Assembly: GCA_905221545.1 (NCBI GenBank)
Contig: CAJNDO010000010.1
Coordinates: 5,865 to 69,864 of the forward strand
Length of the DNA stretch: 64,000 nt
Origin: a bacterium
GTDB taxonomy: Bacteria > Bacillota > Bacilli > Lactobacillales > Streptococcaceae
Direction of reading: 5' to 3'
Position 1 is the stretch's first letter, and every line of letters starts with the position of its first letter. Shown here piece by piece: positions 18,425 through 26,737 of the stretch. The notes below the pieces were generated by a model. That model saw only the letters and a list, made by a program, of their open reading frames with translations, was not told where the DNA came from and did not search any database. A program made the translations under genes and the position numbers.

Positions 18425-19355
18425 TTTCAAACTCCTGTTTTACAGCCTTGCATCCTTGAACGCTTCCACGACGTCGCATTTCAGTTTCAATAGCATTTAG
18501 CACTTCCCATTTATTGAGGCTCCACATAGGACCAATCAGCATATCTCTTGGCGCATCTCCTGTGATTCGGTGGATGACGATATGCTTGGGAATGATTTCC
18601 AGTTGGTCACAGATGACCTTGACATACTCGTCCTGGCTCATCAATTGCAAGCGTCCCTCGTGGTAATCCCGTTGCATACGTGTATTGGTCATAAGATGAA
18701 GCAAATGCAGTTTAATCCCTTGAATATCATTGTCTGTGACACAACGGCGGACATTTTCAACCATCATCTCATGGGTTTCACCAGGAAGTCCGTTAATCAG
18801 ATGGGAAACAATCTCAATCTTGGGATACTTTCTCAAACGCTTGACCGTTTCCACATACAATTCATAGGAATGGGCACGGTTAATCAAGCCAGAAGTTGTT
18901 TCATAAGTAGTCTGCAAACCCAATTCAACCGTCACATGCATGCGCTCCGATAACTCAGCCAAATATTCGATGGTTTCATCGGGTAAACAGTCTGGCCGCG
19001 TTCCGATATTGATTCCTACCACACCTGGCTCGTTAATAGCTTGTTCATAGCGCTCTCGAATGACTTCCACCTTTTCATGGGTATTGGTAAAATTCTGAAA
19101 ATAAACCAGATACTTCTGAACATCTGGCCACTTGCGGTGCATAAAGTCAATTTCCTTATAAAATTGCTCACGGATAGGCGCATCTGGTGCTACGATAGCA
19201 TCTCCAGAACCAGAAACCGTACAAAAAGTACAGCCCCCATGAGCCACAGTTCCATCACGATTGGGACAGTCAAATCCCGCATCAATAGGGACTTTAAAAG
19301 TCTTTTCTCCAAAGAGTTTTCGATAATAATCATTCAAGGTATTATAAGATTTCAT
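18408..19355 (-). CDS. Radical SAM protein of the YtqA/TIGR01212 type
   Basis: A 315-residue protein. Its cluster-binding cysteines lie in CPNRDGTVAHGGCTFC, a C-x11-C-x2-C spacing seen in this Elp3-like radical SAM family rather than the classic Cx3Cx2C. Downstream are GINIGTRPDCLPD and VELGLQTTYE, typical of the family core. Its substrate is not established. Constant pairing with the mnmM-type gene (17-nt overlap here) suggests a tRNA-related role, which is inference. I start it at 19355 because an extended -10 box ends 7 nt upstream, ruling out the longer frame and predicting a leaderless mRNA. Confidence 0.85.
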   Translation of the reverse strand: MKSYNTLNDYYRKLFGEKTFKVPIDAGFDCPNRDGTVAHGGCTFCTVSGSGDAIVAPDAPIREQFYKEIDFMHRKWPDVQKYLVYFQNFTNTHEKVEVIRERYEQAINEPGVVGINIGTRPDCLPDETIEYLAELSERMHVTVELGLQTTYETTSGLINRAHSYELYVETVKRLRKYPKIEIVSHLINGLPGETHEMMVENVRRCVTDNDIQGIKLHLLHLMTNTRMQRDYHEGRLQLMSQDEYVKVICDQLEIIPKHIVIHRITGDAPRDMLIGPMWSLNKWEVLNAIETEMRRRGSVQGCKAVKQEFENEKTT

Positions 19356-19362
19356 AACTTTC

Positions 19363-19371
19363 ATTATAACA
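19363..19371 (-). promoter_or_regulatory. Extended -10 promoter giving a leaderless radical SAM mRNA
   Basis: Minus-strand TGTTATAAT: the TATAAT hexamer is 19363-19368. Exactly 7 nt separate it from the ATG at 19355, so transcription should start at or beside the first base of the start codon. Confidence 0.65.
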
Positions 19372-19446
19372 AAAAACACCCACAATCTCAAAAGCCTGAC
19401 TTTCCTATAAATTCCTCTGTTTCTCATTTCCAATAGCGATTTTTTA

Positions 19447-19455
19447 TGATACAAT
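19447..19455 (+). promoter_or_regulatory. Extended -10 promoter giving a leaderless DUF3397 mRNA
   Basis: TGATACAAT with the hexamer at 19450-19455, 6 nt before the ATG at 19462. It is divergent from the radical SAM promoter about 80 bp away, which has the same arrangement. Confidence 0.65.
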
Positions 19456-19461
19456 ATGGGT

Positions 19462-19815
19462 ATGATTTTAATGAAATTAGCATCTATTTTATTATTGATA
19501 CTGACTTTAGTAGTCTGCATTATCATAACCAAACTTTTTAGATTAAAAAAACTAGGACGGAACTTTGCGGATTTGGCTTTTCCAGTCTTGGTATTTGAGT
19601 ATTACCTGATCACAGCTAAAACCTTTACCCATAATTTCCTCCCTAGACTGAGCCTAGCCCTCTCAGTCCTAGCTATCATCCTCGTTTTTTTCTTTCTTTT
19701 GAAAAAACGTAGCTTTTACTATCCTAAATTCATCAAATTCTTCTGGCGCGCAGGATTTTTATTGACTCTTGTCATGTATATCGAGATGATTGTTGAATTG
19801 ATGGCTCAGAAATAA
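19462..19815 (+). CDS. DUF3397 family membrane protein
   Basis: A 117-residue protein with about four membrane helices (LASILLLILTLVVCIIITKLF, then segments near 30-55, 60-80 and 90-112), matching the DUF3397 family in length and pattern. The function is unknown. The start at 19462 is chosen because the first in-frame ATG (19456) directly abuts the -10 hexamer and could not be in the mRNA. A third ATG at 19471 is also possible. It is a single-gene unit ended by a terminator at 19831. Confidence 0.75.
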   Translation: MILMKLASILLLILTLVVCIIITKLFRLKKLGRNFADLAFPVLVFEYYLITAKTFTHNFLPRLSLALSVLAIILVFFFLLKKRSFYYPKFIKFFWRAGFLLTLVMYIEMIVELMAQK

Positions 19816-19830
19816 AAAAATGAAATCGAA

Positions 19831-19876
19831 AACACCTCAATCAAACTAAAATACAATGATTGAAGTGTTTTTTTCT
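19831..19876 (+). terminator. Terminator of the DUF3397 gene
   Basis: Arms 19831-19843 and 19857-19869 pair over 13 bp with one mismatch (AACACcTCAATCA) and are followed by a T run. Confidence 0.85.
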
Positions 19877-19899
19877 TTATATCTTTTTTAACAATTCTT

Positions 19900-20013
19900 A
19901 TACTCAATGAAAATCAAAAAGCAAACTAGGAAGCTAGCCACAGATTGCTCAAAGCACTGCTTTGAGGTTGTAGATAGAGCTGACGTGGTTTGAATTTGAT
20001 TTTCGAAGAGTAT
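19900..20013 (-). repeat. BOX element abutting a stop codon
   Basis: Intact ends ATACTCAATGAAAATC and GATTTTCGAAGAGTAT with a boxB-like middle. Its last base (20013) is also the last base of the TAA stop codon (20013-20015) of the following minus-strand gene. Confidence 0.9.
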
Positions 20014-20321
20014 TATTTTCCTTCTTTATCAGGAAACAGATAACCAATACCTACACAAGCTAGGACACCTGCTCCAATCACCAAGCCACTTGAAATTGGC
20101 AAAAGGTCCCAAATTGCATTCGCAATGATAAAGGCGATAATCAAACACATCAGACTAGCCTTGTAATCCTTTTTCCAAAGATTCTCTAGAGTGAAAAAGA
20201 GAAATAATCCTACCGGAATCAGTGACCATAGGTTAACATCCAAACTTGGCCAGCCTACAGAACCAAAATACAATACTGTCGCTGCTGCTACTAAAAATAC
20301 AATTCCCAATAATTTTTTCAT
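20013..20321 (-). CDS. Small membrane protein with LiaI/LiaF-like transmembrane region
   Basis: A 102-residue protein with about four membrane helices (LLGIVFLVAAATVLYF, LWSLIPVGLFLFFTL, LMCLIIAFIIANAIWDL, GLVIGAGVLACVGIGYLF) and a short charged tail. The pattern resembles the transmembrane region of LiaI/LiaF-type proteins, but no LiaF C-terminal domain is present, so the role is unknown. Start 20321 (MKKLLGIV) is chosen because the longer frame runs back through the promoter region. A promoter lies at 20395-20423. Confidence 0.7.
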   Translation of the reverse strand: MKKLLGIVFLVAAATVLYFGSVGWPSLDVNLWSLIPVGLFLFFTLENLWKKDYKASLMCLIIAFIIANAIWDLLPISSGLVIGAGVLACVGIGYLFPDKEGK

Positions 20322-20394
20322 TTCTTTATCTCCAATTTCTTTTTTAGGAACTTGACGTGCCTGACATAGACCCTTCATGTCCTTTACAAAAATC

Positions 20395-20423
20395 ATTATA
20401 GCAGAGGTCAGTTTCAAGAACAA
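20395..20423 (-). promoter_or_regulatory. Promoter of the small LiaI/LiaF-like gene
   Basis: Minus-strand TTGTTC (20418-20423), 17-bp spacer, TATAAT (20395-20400) with extended TGC. The leader is about 65 nt. Confidence 0.7.
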
Positions 20424-20481
20424 GGTCTTTTGCCTATCTGGTCTCTATCTCGGTCTATGTGGTTCAATAGTTAAGATAAAA

Positions 20482-20511
20482 TAAAAAGAAACCCAGTAGA
20501 ATGAGTTTCTT
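20482..20511 (-). terminator. Terminator after tRNA-Thr
   Basis: On the minus strand GAAACTCA and TGGGTTTC pair (one mismatch) and are followed by TTTTTATTTT. Confidence 0.75.
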
Positions 20512-20516
20512 CACTT

Positions 20517-20589
20517 TGCCGATTGCAGGGATTGAACCTGTGACCTAGGCTTTACGAGTGCCTTGCTCTACCAACTGAGCTAAATCGAC
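20517..20589 (-). tRNA. tRNA-Thr (anticodon CGT)
   Basis: A 73-nt cloverleaf. The acceptor GTCGATT pairs with AATCGGC, the D arm contains AGCTCAGTTGGTAGAGC, the anticodon loop is CTCGTAA (anticodon CGT, codon ACG), and the T loop is TTCAATC. The anticodon stem has an A-A pair at its loop end. The 3' CCA is not encoded. A terminator follows. Confidence 0.93.
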
Positions 20590-20648
20590 GATTACGCTTA
20601 CAGTATAGCACTCTGAGAATAGATGTCAAGGAATTTCCATCTATATTA

Positions 20649-20675
20649 GAAAAAGCCTGTCCTGAGACAAGGCTT
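20649..20675 (-). terminator. Terminator after the ABC-2 exporter operon
   Basis: Minus-strand AAAGCCTTGTC pairs with GACAGGCTTT around a short loop and is followed by a T run. Confidence 0.8.
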
Positions 20676-20689
20676 TGAGTTTCTTCATC

Positions 20690-21475
20690 TTAAGAACCTG
20701 CACTTTCGTAGGAATCCAAGCCCTTGTCCCAAAGTTTCAAGGAAATAGCAAAAAAGACAAGGGAAATCAAAATCAAACCTCCGATATTAAAGATCACATC
20801 CTTGTCCTGCAAGAAATAGCTAGCAGGATAGTAAGCCGTAAAGGCAAAAGGTACGATAAAGCTAATCAACCAACGAAGAGCTGAATTATAAATTGAAATG
20901 GGATACTTGGCAAAATCATTAAACATATAGAAAATGTAAATCATAGCGCCTGACTGCTTGGTCCAAAAAGCGATACTAGCTGTCGCGATTTTCAAGGAAG
21001 TATAAATCAATGTCGCAAAAGGAATACAAACTAGGAAAAGCAGGAATTTTGGAAGCGTCCAAGCAATGCTGGTCACGGTTGTTCCCAGTAAAATTCCACC
21101 AACCAAAAGTTCACCCAAGGCATCAATCTGAAAGGTCTCAACTAGGATGTGAAAGAGAGGATTGATAGGACGAGTCAGATACTTGTCAAACTCTCCTTTT
21201 CGTACCAAGCGCTGACCCAGTGCCCAGAGATTATCAAAAAAGAGATGGTCCAGTCCCTTGGGAATCAAAGAAAAACCATAGATAAAGGCAATTTCTTGAA
21301 AAGTCCAACCTTCTAGTGATGGAATGTGTTGAAAAATGACATTGAGAAATAAGAGGTTCAAGCCTTGAGTTAGAAAAACTCCCAGCACACCAACTACAAA
21401 ATCAACCTTGTATTCCATGATTTGTTTGATGTATTGTCTGATAAAAATCAGATGCATGCGTTGATATTTTTTCAT
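20690..21475 (-). CDS. ABC-2 type exporter permease (second permease)
   Basis: A 261-residue membrane protein with about six helices and a basic N-terminus, followed by YKVDFVVGVLGVFLTQGLNLLF, as in the ABC-2/DUF990-like permease family. It should pair with the permease at 21477 and the ATPase at 22297 to form a heterodimeric exporter. The substrate is unknown; related systems export drugs, toxic cations or lipids. It begins 1 bp after the previous gene and is the last gene of the operon. Confidence 0.82.
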   Translation of the reverse strand: MKKYQRMHLIFIRQYIKQIMEYKVDFVVGVLGVFLTQGLNLLFLNVIFQHIPSLEGWTFQEIAFIYGFSLIPKGLDHLFFDNLWALGQRLVRKGEFDKYLTRPINPLFHILVETFQIDALGELLVGGILLGTTVTSIAWTLPKFLLFLVCIPFATLIYTSLKIATASIAFWTKQSGAMIYIFYMFNDFAKYPISIYNSALRWLISFIVPFAFTAYYPASYFLQDKDVIFNIGGLILISLVFFAISLKLWDKGLDSYESAGS

Positions 21476-21476
21476 A

Positions 21477-22295
21477 CTAACCTCCCTGAATGGTGATAAA
21501 GGACTGAACTCGTTTCCAAATCAACTGAGACAAGCCCACCATCACTAAGAGCCAGAAAAACTGCAAAGCGAGTGCCTGAAGAATCTGACTGGCATTGTAT
21601 TTCCCAACAATAATCATGACTGGCGTGTAAATCAAGGATGAAAAAGGCAGGAAGGAGAGAATATCTGAAACGACTTTTGGAAAGAAAGCCAAGGGAATTA
21701 AACTCCCAGACATAAAGGCCACTATGGAAGTCTTTAGTAGATTGGACCCCCAAAGATTTTTAAATACAAAGGCTGAAAACCCAAAACAGATATTAAAGAA
21801 AAAATTAATCAGATAGGCCAGCGTCAAGCTAAAAAGATAGAGTACAGTTAAGCCCAGCACTTCTACAATCCCTTGTCCAGATAAGATTTTCATCAAGACA
21901 ATGACACTTAAAAATGGCAGTCCGACAGAGATAAAAATCAACCACTTGGAACCAAGCTCTGTAAAAAGGTAAGATGCCGCAAAATGCACTGGTCGCAGCA
22001 AACGCATGATGATAGAGCCATCCTTGACCTCCTCCCCAATCATAAAAGAGCTATCTGACTTGGTCAAGAGATTGGTCACAAAACTCATGATGATGTAGAG
22101 GGTGATATCTGCCATGCTGAAGCCCTGAATCAAGGACTCCTGTGAGGAATCAAAGACTGCCTTCCATAGATAAAAGGCCACAAAAGCTCCCATAACATCG
22201 CCAATCCTATAAAGAAGAAAGTTGACTCGATAGGTAATCAACTCCTGAATCCCTGCATTGATAAAGGGTTTATAACGTCTCCACAATTTGACCAT
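21477..22295 (-). CDS. ABC-2 type exporter permease (first permease)
   Basis: A 272-residue membrane protein of the same family as its downstream partner, with the shared Y-K/R-V-N/D-F element (ELITYRVNFLLYRIGDVMG) in the N-terminal part and about six membrane helices. I start it at 22295 (MVKLWRRYKPF), 1 bp from the ATPase stop. The track of upstream in-frame residues lies inside the ATPase gene. A GGAGC-type ribosome-binding site precedes it. Confidence 0.82.
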   Translation of the reverse strand: MVKLWRRYKPFINAGIQELITYRVNFLLYRIGDVMGAFVAFYLWKAVFDSSQESLIQGFSMADITLYIIMSFVTNLLTKSDSSFMIGEEVKDGSIIMRLLRPVHFAASYLFTELGSKWLIFISVGLPFLSVIVLMKILSGQGIVEVLGLTVLYLFSLTLAYLINFFFNICFGFSAFVFKNLWGSNLLKTSIVAFMSGSLIPLAFFPKVVSDILSFLPFSSLIYTPVMIIVGKYNASQILQALALQFFWLLVMVGLSQLIWKRVQSFITIQGG

Positions 22296-22296
22296 C

Positions 22297-23289
22297 TTAG
22301 AGCTCCTTTCGGTAGAAGCGACGGATAATATCCTCAATATCCGTATCCACCATCTTCAAATCGCGGATCTCAAAATCAGACAGGGTTTGCTTGATAATGT
22401 CAGCTGACTGGTAGCGCGAACTATCAAATTCAATGTTGAGGCTATTTCCTTGTCTATCAACGGTCATATCAGGCAGACCTTCATAGTGAGAAACTAGATG
22501 ACTTTGACCTGGCACCAAATCAAAGGAAAGAGTCTTCATCTTGCCAAAAGTCTCCTTAAGCTGGCTCACCGTCCCATCAAAAATCTCCTGCCCCTTGTCA
22601 ATCATGAAAATCCGATCACAAAGTTGCTCAATATCACTCAAGTCATGAGTGGTCAAGAGAATGGTTGTTTCTTCCTCTTGATTGATTTGGGTAATAGCCC
22701 GACGAATGTTATCCTTGACCGACACATCCAGTCCAATGGTCGGCTCATCTAAAAAGAGAACCTTAGGATTGTGGAGCAAGGAAGCCGCAATATCCGCCCG
22801 CATCCGTTGACCAAGTGAAAGAGTCCGCACGGGATCCTTGATAAAGTCCTTCAAATCCAAGACTTCATTCAAAAAGTCCATTCGCTTATGAAAGAGCGAG
22901 TCTGGCACATCGTAAATCTCCTTCAAAACCGTGTAGGTCTCTTGCAGAGCTAAATCCCACCATAGCTGAGTACGTTGACCAAATACTACTCCAATATCCT
23001 TGACATAATCTTGACGATTGTCCTGGGGAATCTTACCGTTAATCCGACAAAAACCAGATGTCGGTTTCAAAATCCCGGTCAACATTTTAATGGTTGTCGA
23101 CTTCCCAGCACCATTAGCGCCGATAAAGCCTAGAATCTGTCCCTTTGGTACCTCAAAGGTCAAATCCTTAACCGCTTCAAAGGTCTGCTTTTCAGGATGA
23201 ATAAAGGAGCGCAAAGCCCCCTTCAAACCTGGTTCCTTGACAGTCTTCACAAAATTTTTCTGAAGATGTTTCACTTCTATCATTGCCAT
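22297..23289 (-). CDS. ABC exporter ATP-binding protein (drug-exporter type)
   Basis: A 330-residue ATPase with Walker A GANGAGKST, the signature LSLGQRMRADIA, Walker B VLFLDEPTIGLD and the switch TTHDLSD. A C-terminal extension of about 85 residues is typical of the daunorubicin-exporter (DrrA) type. It energises the two ABC-2 permeases encoded directly downstream. The start is at 23289 (MAMIEVKHL); the internal ATG two codons later is an alternative. The substrate is unknown. Confidence 0.88.
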   Translation of the reverse strand: MAMIEVKHLQKNFVKTVKEPGLKGALRSFIHPEKQTFEAVKDLTFEVPKGQILGFIGANGAGKSTTIKMLTGILKPTSGFCRINGKIPQDNRQDYVKDIGVVFGQRTQLWWDLALQETYTVLKEIYDVPDSLFHKRMDFLNEVLDLKDFIKDPVRTLSLGQRMRADIAASLLHNPKVLFLDEPTIGLDVSVKDNIRRAITQINQEEETTILLTTHDLSDIEQLCDRIFMIDKGQEIFDGTVSQLKETFGKMKTLSFDLVPGQSHLVSHYEGLPDMTVDRQGNSLNIEFDSSRYQSADIIKQTLSDFEIRDLKMVDTDIEDIIRRFYRKEL

Positions 23290-23403
23290 AAATCTCTCCC
23301 TAGCTCAAGGAATAGAAAATCGTATTTTCAAACACAAGTATTCTAAATCCTTACTTTCTACACCTTCTACATCTTATTATTACAAAAGGCTTTATACCAA
23401 CCT

Positions 23404-23432
23404 ATTATAGTCCAATAAAAAATGGAATGCAA
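23404..23432 (-). promoter_or_regulatory. Promoter of the ABC-2 exporter operon
   Basis: Minus-strand TTGCAT (23427-23432), 17-bp spacer, TATAAT (23404-23409). The leader is about 108 nt. Nothing else is recognised in 23290-23520. Confidence 0.75.
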
Positions 23433-23524
23433 GCGTTTGCCTGCAGAATATGAAATTAGAGATTTCTCTCTTAAAATCATACTTTTAAACAAAAATTCTG
23501 GTTTCATCGTTTCCTTAAGACATA

Positions 23525-23552
23525 CAAAAAACCCACCCAATGGGCAGGTTTC
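23525..23552 (-). terminator. fba terminator
   Basis: Minus-strand AAACCTGCCC pairs with GGGTGGGTTT around ATT and is followed by a T run. Confidence 0.85.
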
Positions 23553-23574
23553 TGATTTGTATAGTTCAGCTAGA

Positions 23575-24456
23575 TTAAGCTTTACCTTCTGAACCGAATA
23601 CGTCGATACGTTCTTCAACTGATGCTTGGATAGCTTTTACACCGTCAGCCAAGAATTTACGTGGGTCGAAGAGTTTTTTCTTGTCGTATTCTGCTTCGTT
23701 TGCTTCGTAGTCACGAGCAAATTTACGAGTTGCGTTAGCGAATGCGATTTGGCATTCTGTGTTAACGTTAACTTTCGCAACACCAAGTTTGATAGCTGCT
23801 TGGATTTGCTCATCAGGAATACCTGATCCACCGTGCAATACGATTGGGAATCCTGGAAGAGCTTCTGTCAATTTTTGCAAGTGGTCAAGGTCAAGACCTT
23901 CCCAGTTTGCTGGGTAAGGACCGTGGATGTTACCGATACCAGCTGCCAAGAAGTCGATACCAGTTTCAACCATTGCTTTAGCGTCTTCGATTGGAGCCAA
24001 TTCACCTTTACCGATGATTCCGTCTTCTTCACCACCGATAGTACCAACTTCAGCTTCTACTGAGATACCTTTAGCGTGTGCTTTTTCAACAACGTCTTTA
24101 GCCAATTTAAGGTTTTCTTCAACTGGAAGGTGTGAACCGTCAAACATGATTGAAGTGTAACCAACTTCGATACACTCAAGTGCATCTTCGTAGTGACCGT
24201 GGTCAAGGTGGATAGCTACTGGTACAGTGATACCCATTGATTCAACAAGGTTAGCGATCAAGTTGCGAGCAACTTTGTAACCACCCATGTATTTAGCAGC
24301 ACCCATTGAAGTTTGGATCAAAACTGGAGCTTTTTTAGCTTCTGCTGCGCGCAAGATAGCTTGAGTCCACTCAAGGTTGTTTGTGTTAAATCCACCAACT
24401 GCATAACCGTTGTCACGAGCTGCTTGGACAAATTTTTCTGCTGAAACGATTGCCAT
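23575..24456 (-). CDS. fba: Class II fructose-1,6-bisphosphate aldolase
   Basis: A 293-residue zinc-dependent glycolytic enzyme that cleaves fructose-1,6-bisphosphate into two triose phosphates. It shows the class II zinc-ligand regions (VAIHLDHGHYEDA, EAEVGTIGGEEDG, VLHGGSGI) and NVNTE near the end. Codon use is strongly biased toward favoured codons, as expected for an abundant protein. A GGAGG site lies before the start. It sits downstream of vncS, as in the pneumococcus, but has its own promoter region. Confidence 0.97.
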   Translation of the reverse strand: MAIVSAEKFVQAARDNGYAVGGFNTNNLEWTQAILRAAEAKKAPVLIQTSMGAAKYMGGYKVARNLIANLVESMGITVPVAIHLDHGHYEDALECIEVGYTSIMFDGSHLPVEENLKLAKDVVEKAHAKGISVEAEVGTIGGEEDGIIGKGELAPIEDAKAMVETGIDFLAAGIGNIHGPYPANWEGLDLDHLQKLTEALPGFPIVLHGGSGIPDEQIQAAIKLGVAKVNVNTECQIAFANATRKFARDYEANEAEYDKKKLFDPRKFLADGVKAIQASVEERIDVFGSEGKA

Positions 24457-24596
24457 TTTATCAGGCCTCCTGTATATTTTTATGGGTCATCCCATTTACA
24501 TTGTTCATTTTATCACTTTTTGACAAAAAAATCTAGTTTTTCCCGCAGTTTCGATTGAATTTCTTCTAGCTTCATCTATGTAAACCCTTTCTCTCC

Positions 24597-25925
24597 CTAG
24601 TCTTGGGCAACTTTTGGAAAAGCTATAAAGAAGGTTAAGCGATTCTCCTCCATCTCGAAACGATAGGGTAATTTTTCATGTTCCAGTAGACTCTTGACCA
24701 CAAAGAGCCCCATCCCAGAACCCTTGGCCTTGCGACTAGCATTATCAGAGAAAGACTGGGCCAGTTTTTCTTGTTCTTCAGGACTACAGCTATTCTCGAT
24801 AAAAAGTTCCCCTTCTCTTTCACCAATTCGAACCAAGCCACCTGGAACAGAATGCTTGATAGCATTGCTGATGAGGTTAGATAGAATCAATTTCATGACA
24901 GATGGATTTAGATAAGCCTGCTGATGCTTCAAACTATTGTCAATCTGAAGTTCTCTTTCCTTGGCTAGCAAGGCATAATCCTTGACTAAACTTTGCGTCA
25001 TCTGGAGGAGGTCTATTGTTTCCCTATCATCTCGCAATTCCTGCACAGAAGAGAGAGAAAGTATCTGGAGAACATGGTGATTGAGCTCATCCACAATCCC
25101 CAAGGCTACTCCTAGATAGTGGTCTCGATCCTTATAACGACCGATATTCTCTTTCATATTTTCAATCAGAATTTTCAAACTAGCCAGCGGTGTTTTCAGT
25201 TCATGAGAAGCCCCTCGTAGGAACTCAACTTTCATCTTTTCCAGCTGGAGAATGGCTTCATTCTTGTCATGCAAGTCCGCAATAACAGTCAAAAGGTGCT
25301 GGTAAAGGCTATTGATTTGTTCCTTGAGATCCCCAATCTCATCCTTGGAATCCACGCTCAATCGCACTTGAGCATCCAGATCCATCATCCGACGGGTTAC
25401 CCGCTTGATTTCCAAAATCGGGGCAACAATGGTCCGAGCATAGATGTAGGCCACCAAGAGGGAAATCAGAAATGATGCCAACAAAGTATAGGGAAGAAAC
25501 TGGAGACTAATCTGCTCTGCTTCCTTTTGCAAGTCCATGGAAGCCAGAAACTGGAGAGTCATGGTGCCACCGTCTTGCGTTTTCACCTCACGCTCTTCGA
25601 TAAAGAGGGAGGTAGTCTGGCGGTCTGTGTCCAGAGGAAGACTTTCCTTGACCTCCAACTTGTCCTCAGTCATCTCTCCCTTGACTGCTCCCTTGATCTC
25701 ACTGGTCTGGGAATACAGGTCTAAGACTTGCTCTATACTCTGTCTATCCTTCCCTTCGAGTGACCGGGCAATAGCTGTCGCTTTCTGACCAATTGTTTCC
25801 TGACGGTGGCTCAGATAAGTCGAGGGAAAGAGAAAATAAATGGCTAAATGAAGGCAAATAACCAGAACACTAAAAATCGAGAAGGTATATATAAATATCT
25901 TTGTAAATAAACCTGTTCGTTTCAT
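24597..25925 (-). CDS. vncS: Sensor histidine kinase VncS
   Basis: A 442-residue membrane kinase. It has a first helix at residues 8-32, an extracellular domain to about 145, a second helix at 146-165, a HAMP domain at 165-218, a phosphoacceptor H-box GASHELKTPLASLK, and an ATPase domain with N-box LILSNLISNAIKHS and G-box GSGMGLFVVKSLL. It partners VncR, whose gene it overlaps by 4 nt (ATGA). Assignment to VncS rests on the vex and fba neighbours and on length. In pneumococcus this pair was first linked to vancomycin tolerance, a claim later disputed. Confidence 0.88.
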   Translation of the reverse strand: MKRTGLFTKIFIYTFSIFSVLVICLHLAIYFLFPSTYLSHRQETIGQKATAIARSLEGKDRQSIEQVLDLYSQTSEIKGAVKGEMTEDKLEVKESLPLDTDRQTTSLFIEEREVKTQDGGTMTLQFLASMDLQKEAEQISLQFLPYTLLASFLISLLVAYIYARTIVAPILEIKRVTRRMMDLDAQVRLSVDSKDEIGDLKEQINSLYQHLLTVIADLHDKNEAILQLEKMKVEFLRGASHELKTPLASLKILIENMKENIGRYKDRDHYLGVALGIVDELNHHVLQILSLSSVQELRDDRETIDLLQMTQSLVKDYALLAKERELQIDNSLKHQQAYLNPSVMKLILSNLISNAIKHSVPGGLVRIGEREGELFIENSCSPEEQEKLAQSFSDNASRKAKGSGMGLFVVKSLLEHEKLPYRFEMEENRLTFFIAFPKVAQD

Positions 25926-26578
25926 TTTCGCTCCAATTTATAACCAACATTGCGCACAGTGAGGATGCAGTCCAAATCTAGCTTTTTCCGTAGTTCCTTG
26001 ATATAAACATCAATGACACGGTCAAAGGGAATCTCATCTGTCGCCTTCCAGACCGCATCGATAATCTGAGAACGAGTCAAGGCCCGGCCTTCATTTTTCA
26101 CCAGATAGTCCAGAATTTCCAACTCTTTGGCATTAATGGCCACTTCTTGACCCGCGAGGCTTGCACTGTAGCTCTCAAAATCCACCTTAGCATCCTTATA
26201 AGAGAAGACTCGTCCCGTATCGTAGTAGCGCTTGAAAATCGCGTCTACCCTCACTTTTAAGAGGGACAGAGAAAAAGGTTTTTCCAGATAGCCATCTGCG
26301 AGCGAAGCAAAGGCACTCATCTTGTATTCCTCATCCTGAAAGGCAGTCAACATCAAAACAGGAACCTGACTGGTTTTACGAATCTCAGCTAGGACTTCTA
26401 GACCATTGAGCTTGGGCATTTGGATATCCAGTAAAACCAAAGCTACCTCATAGCTAGAAAATTGCTCCAAGCCTTCCTGACCGTCCGCCGCCTCAATGGT
26501 TTCATAGCCACAATCCGTCAAATAGTCACTGATCCCCTCACGGATCATTTCTTCATCTTCTACAATTAAAATTTTCAT
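25922..26578 (-). CDS. vncR: Response regulator VncR (OmpR family)
   Basis: A 218-residue regulator. The receiver domain has acidic residues in VEDEE, the phosphoacceptor Asp in VLLDIQMPK, the Thr in MLTAF and the Lys in LEKPF. A winged-helix DNA-binding domain follows (ILDYLVKNEGRALTRSQI to VRNVGYKLE). It probably controls the vex transporter and itself. A TATAAT (26631-26636) without a good -35 lies upstream, and no direct-repeat operator could be picked out by eye. Confidence 0.88.
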   Translation of the reverse strand: MKILIVEDEEMIREGISDYLTDCGYETIEAADGQEGLEQFSSYEVALVLLDIQMPKLNGLEVLAEIRKTSQVPVLMLTAFQDEEYKMSAFASLADGYLEKPFSLSLLKVRVDAIFKRYYDTGRVFSYKDAKVDFESYSASLAGQEVAINAKELEILDYLVKNEGRALTRSQIIDAVWKATDEIPFDRVIDVYIKELRKKLDLDCILTVRNVGYKLERK

Positions 26579-26683
26579 ACTTTAACTGCTCTCTATTTTT
26601 TTTCTTAGAATAAATACCTACTCTATTTTTATTATAGCCTCTTACTGGCCTTTTGTCTGTAAGCAACTGACCACTAGATAAAA

Positions 26684-26706
26684 CAAAGAGAGCCTATCGC
26701 TCTCTC
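26684..26706 (-). terminator. Terminator after the LysM repeat-protein gene
   Basis: Arms 26688-26693 and 26699-26704 (GAGAGC/GCTCTC) around a 5-nt loop. On the minus strand a TTTGTTTT tail follows. Confidence 0.8.
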
Positions 26707-26737
26707 TGCTCACATTTGGCTCTCTATGGAATAGAAG

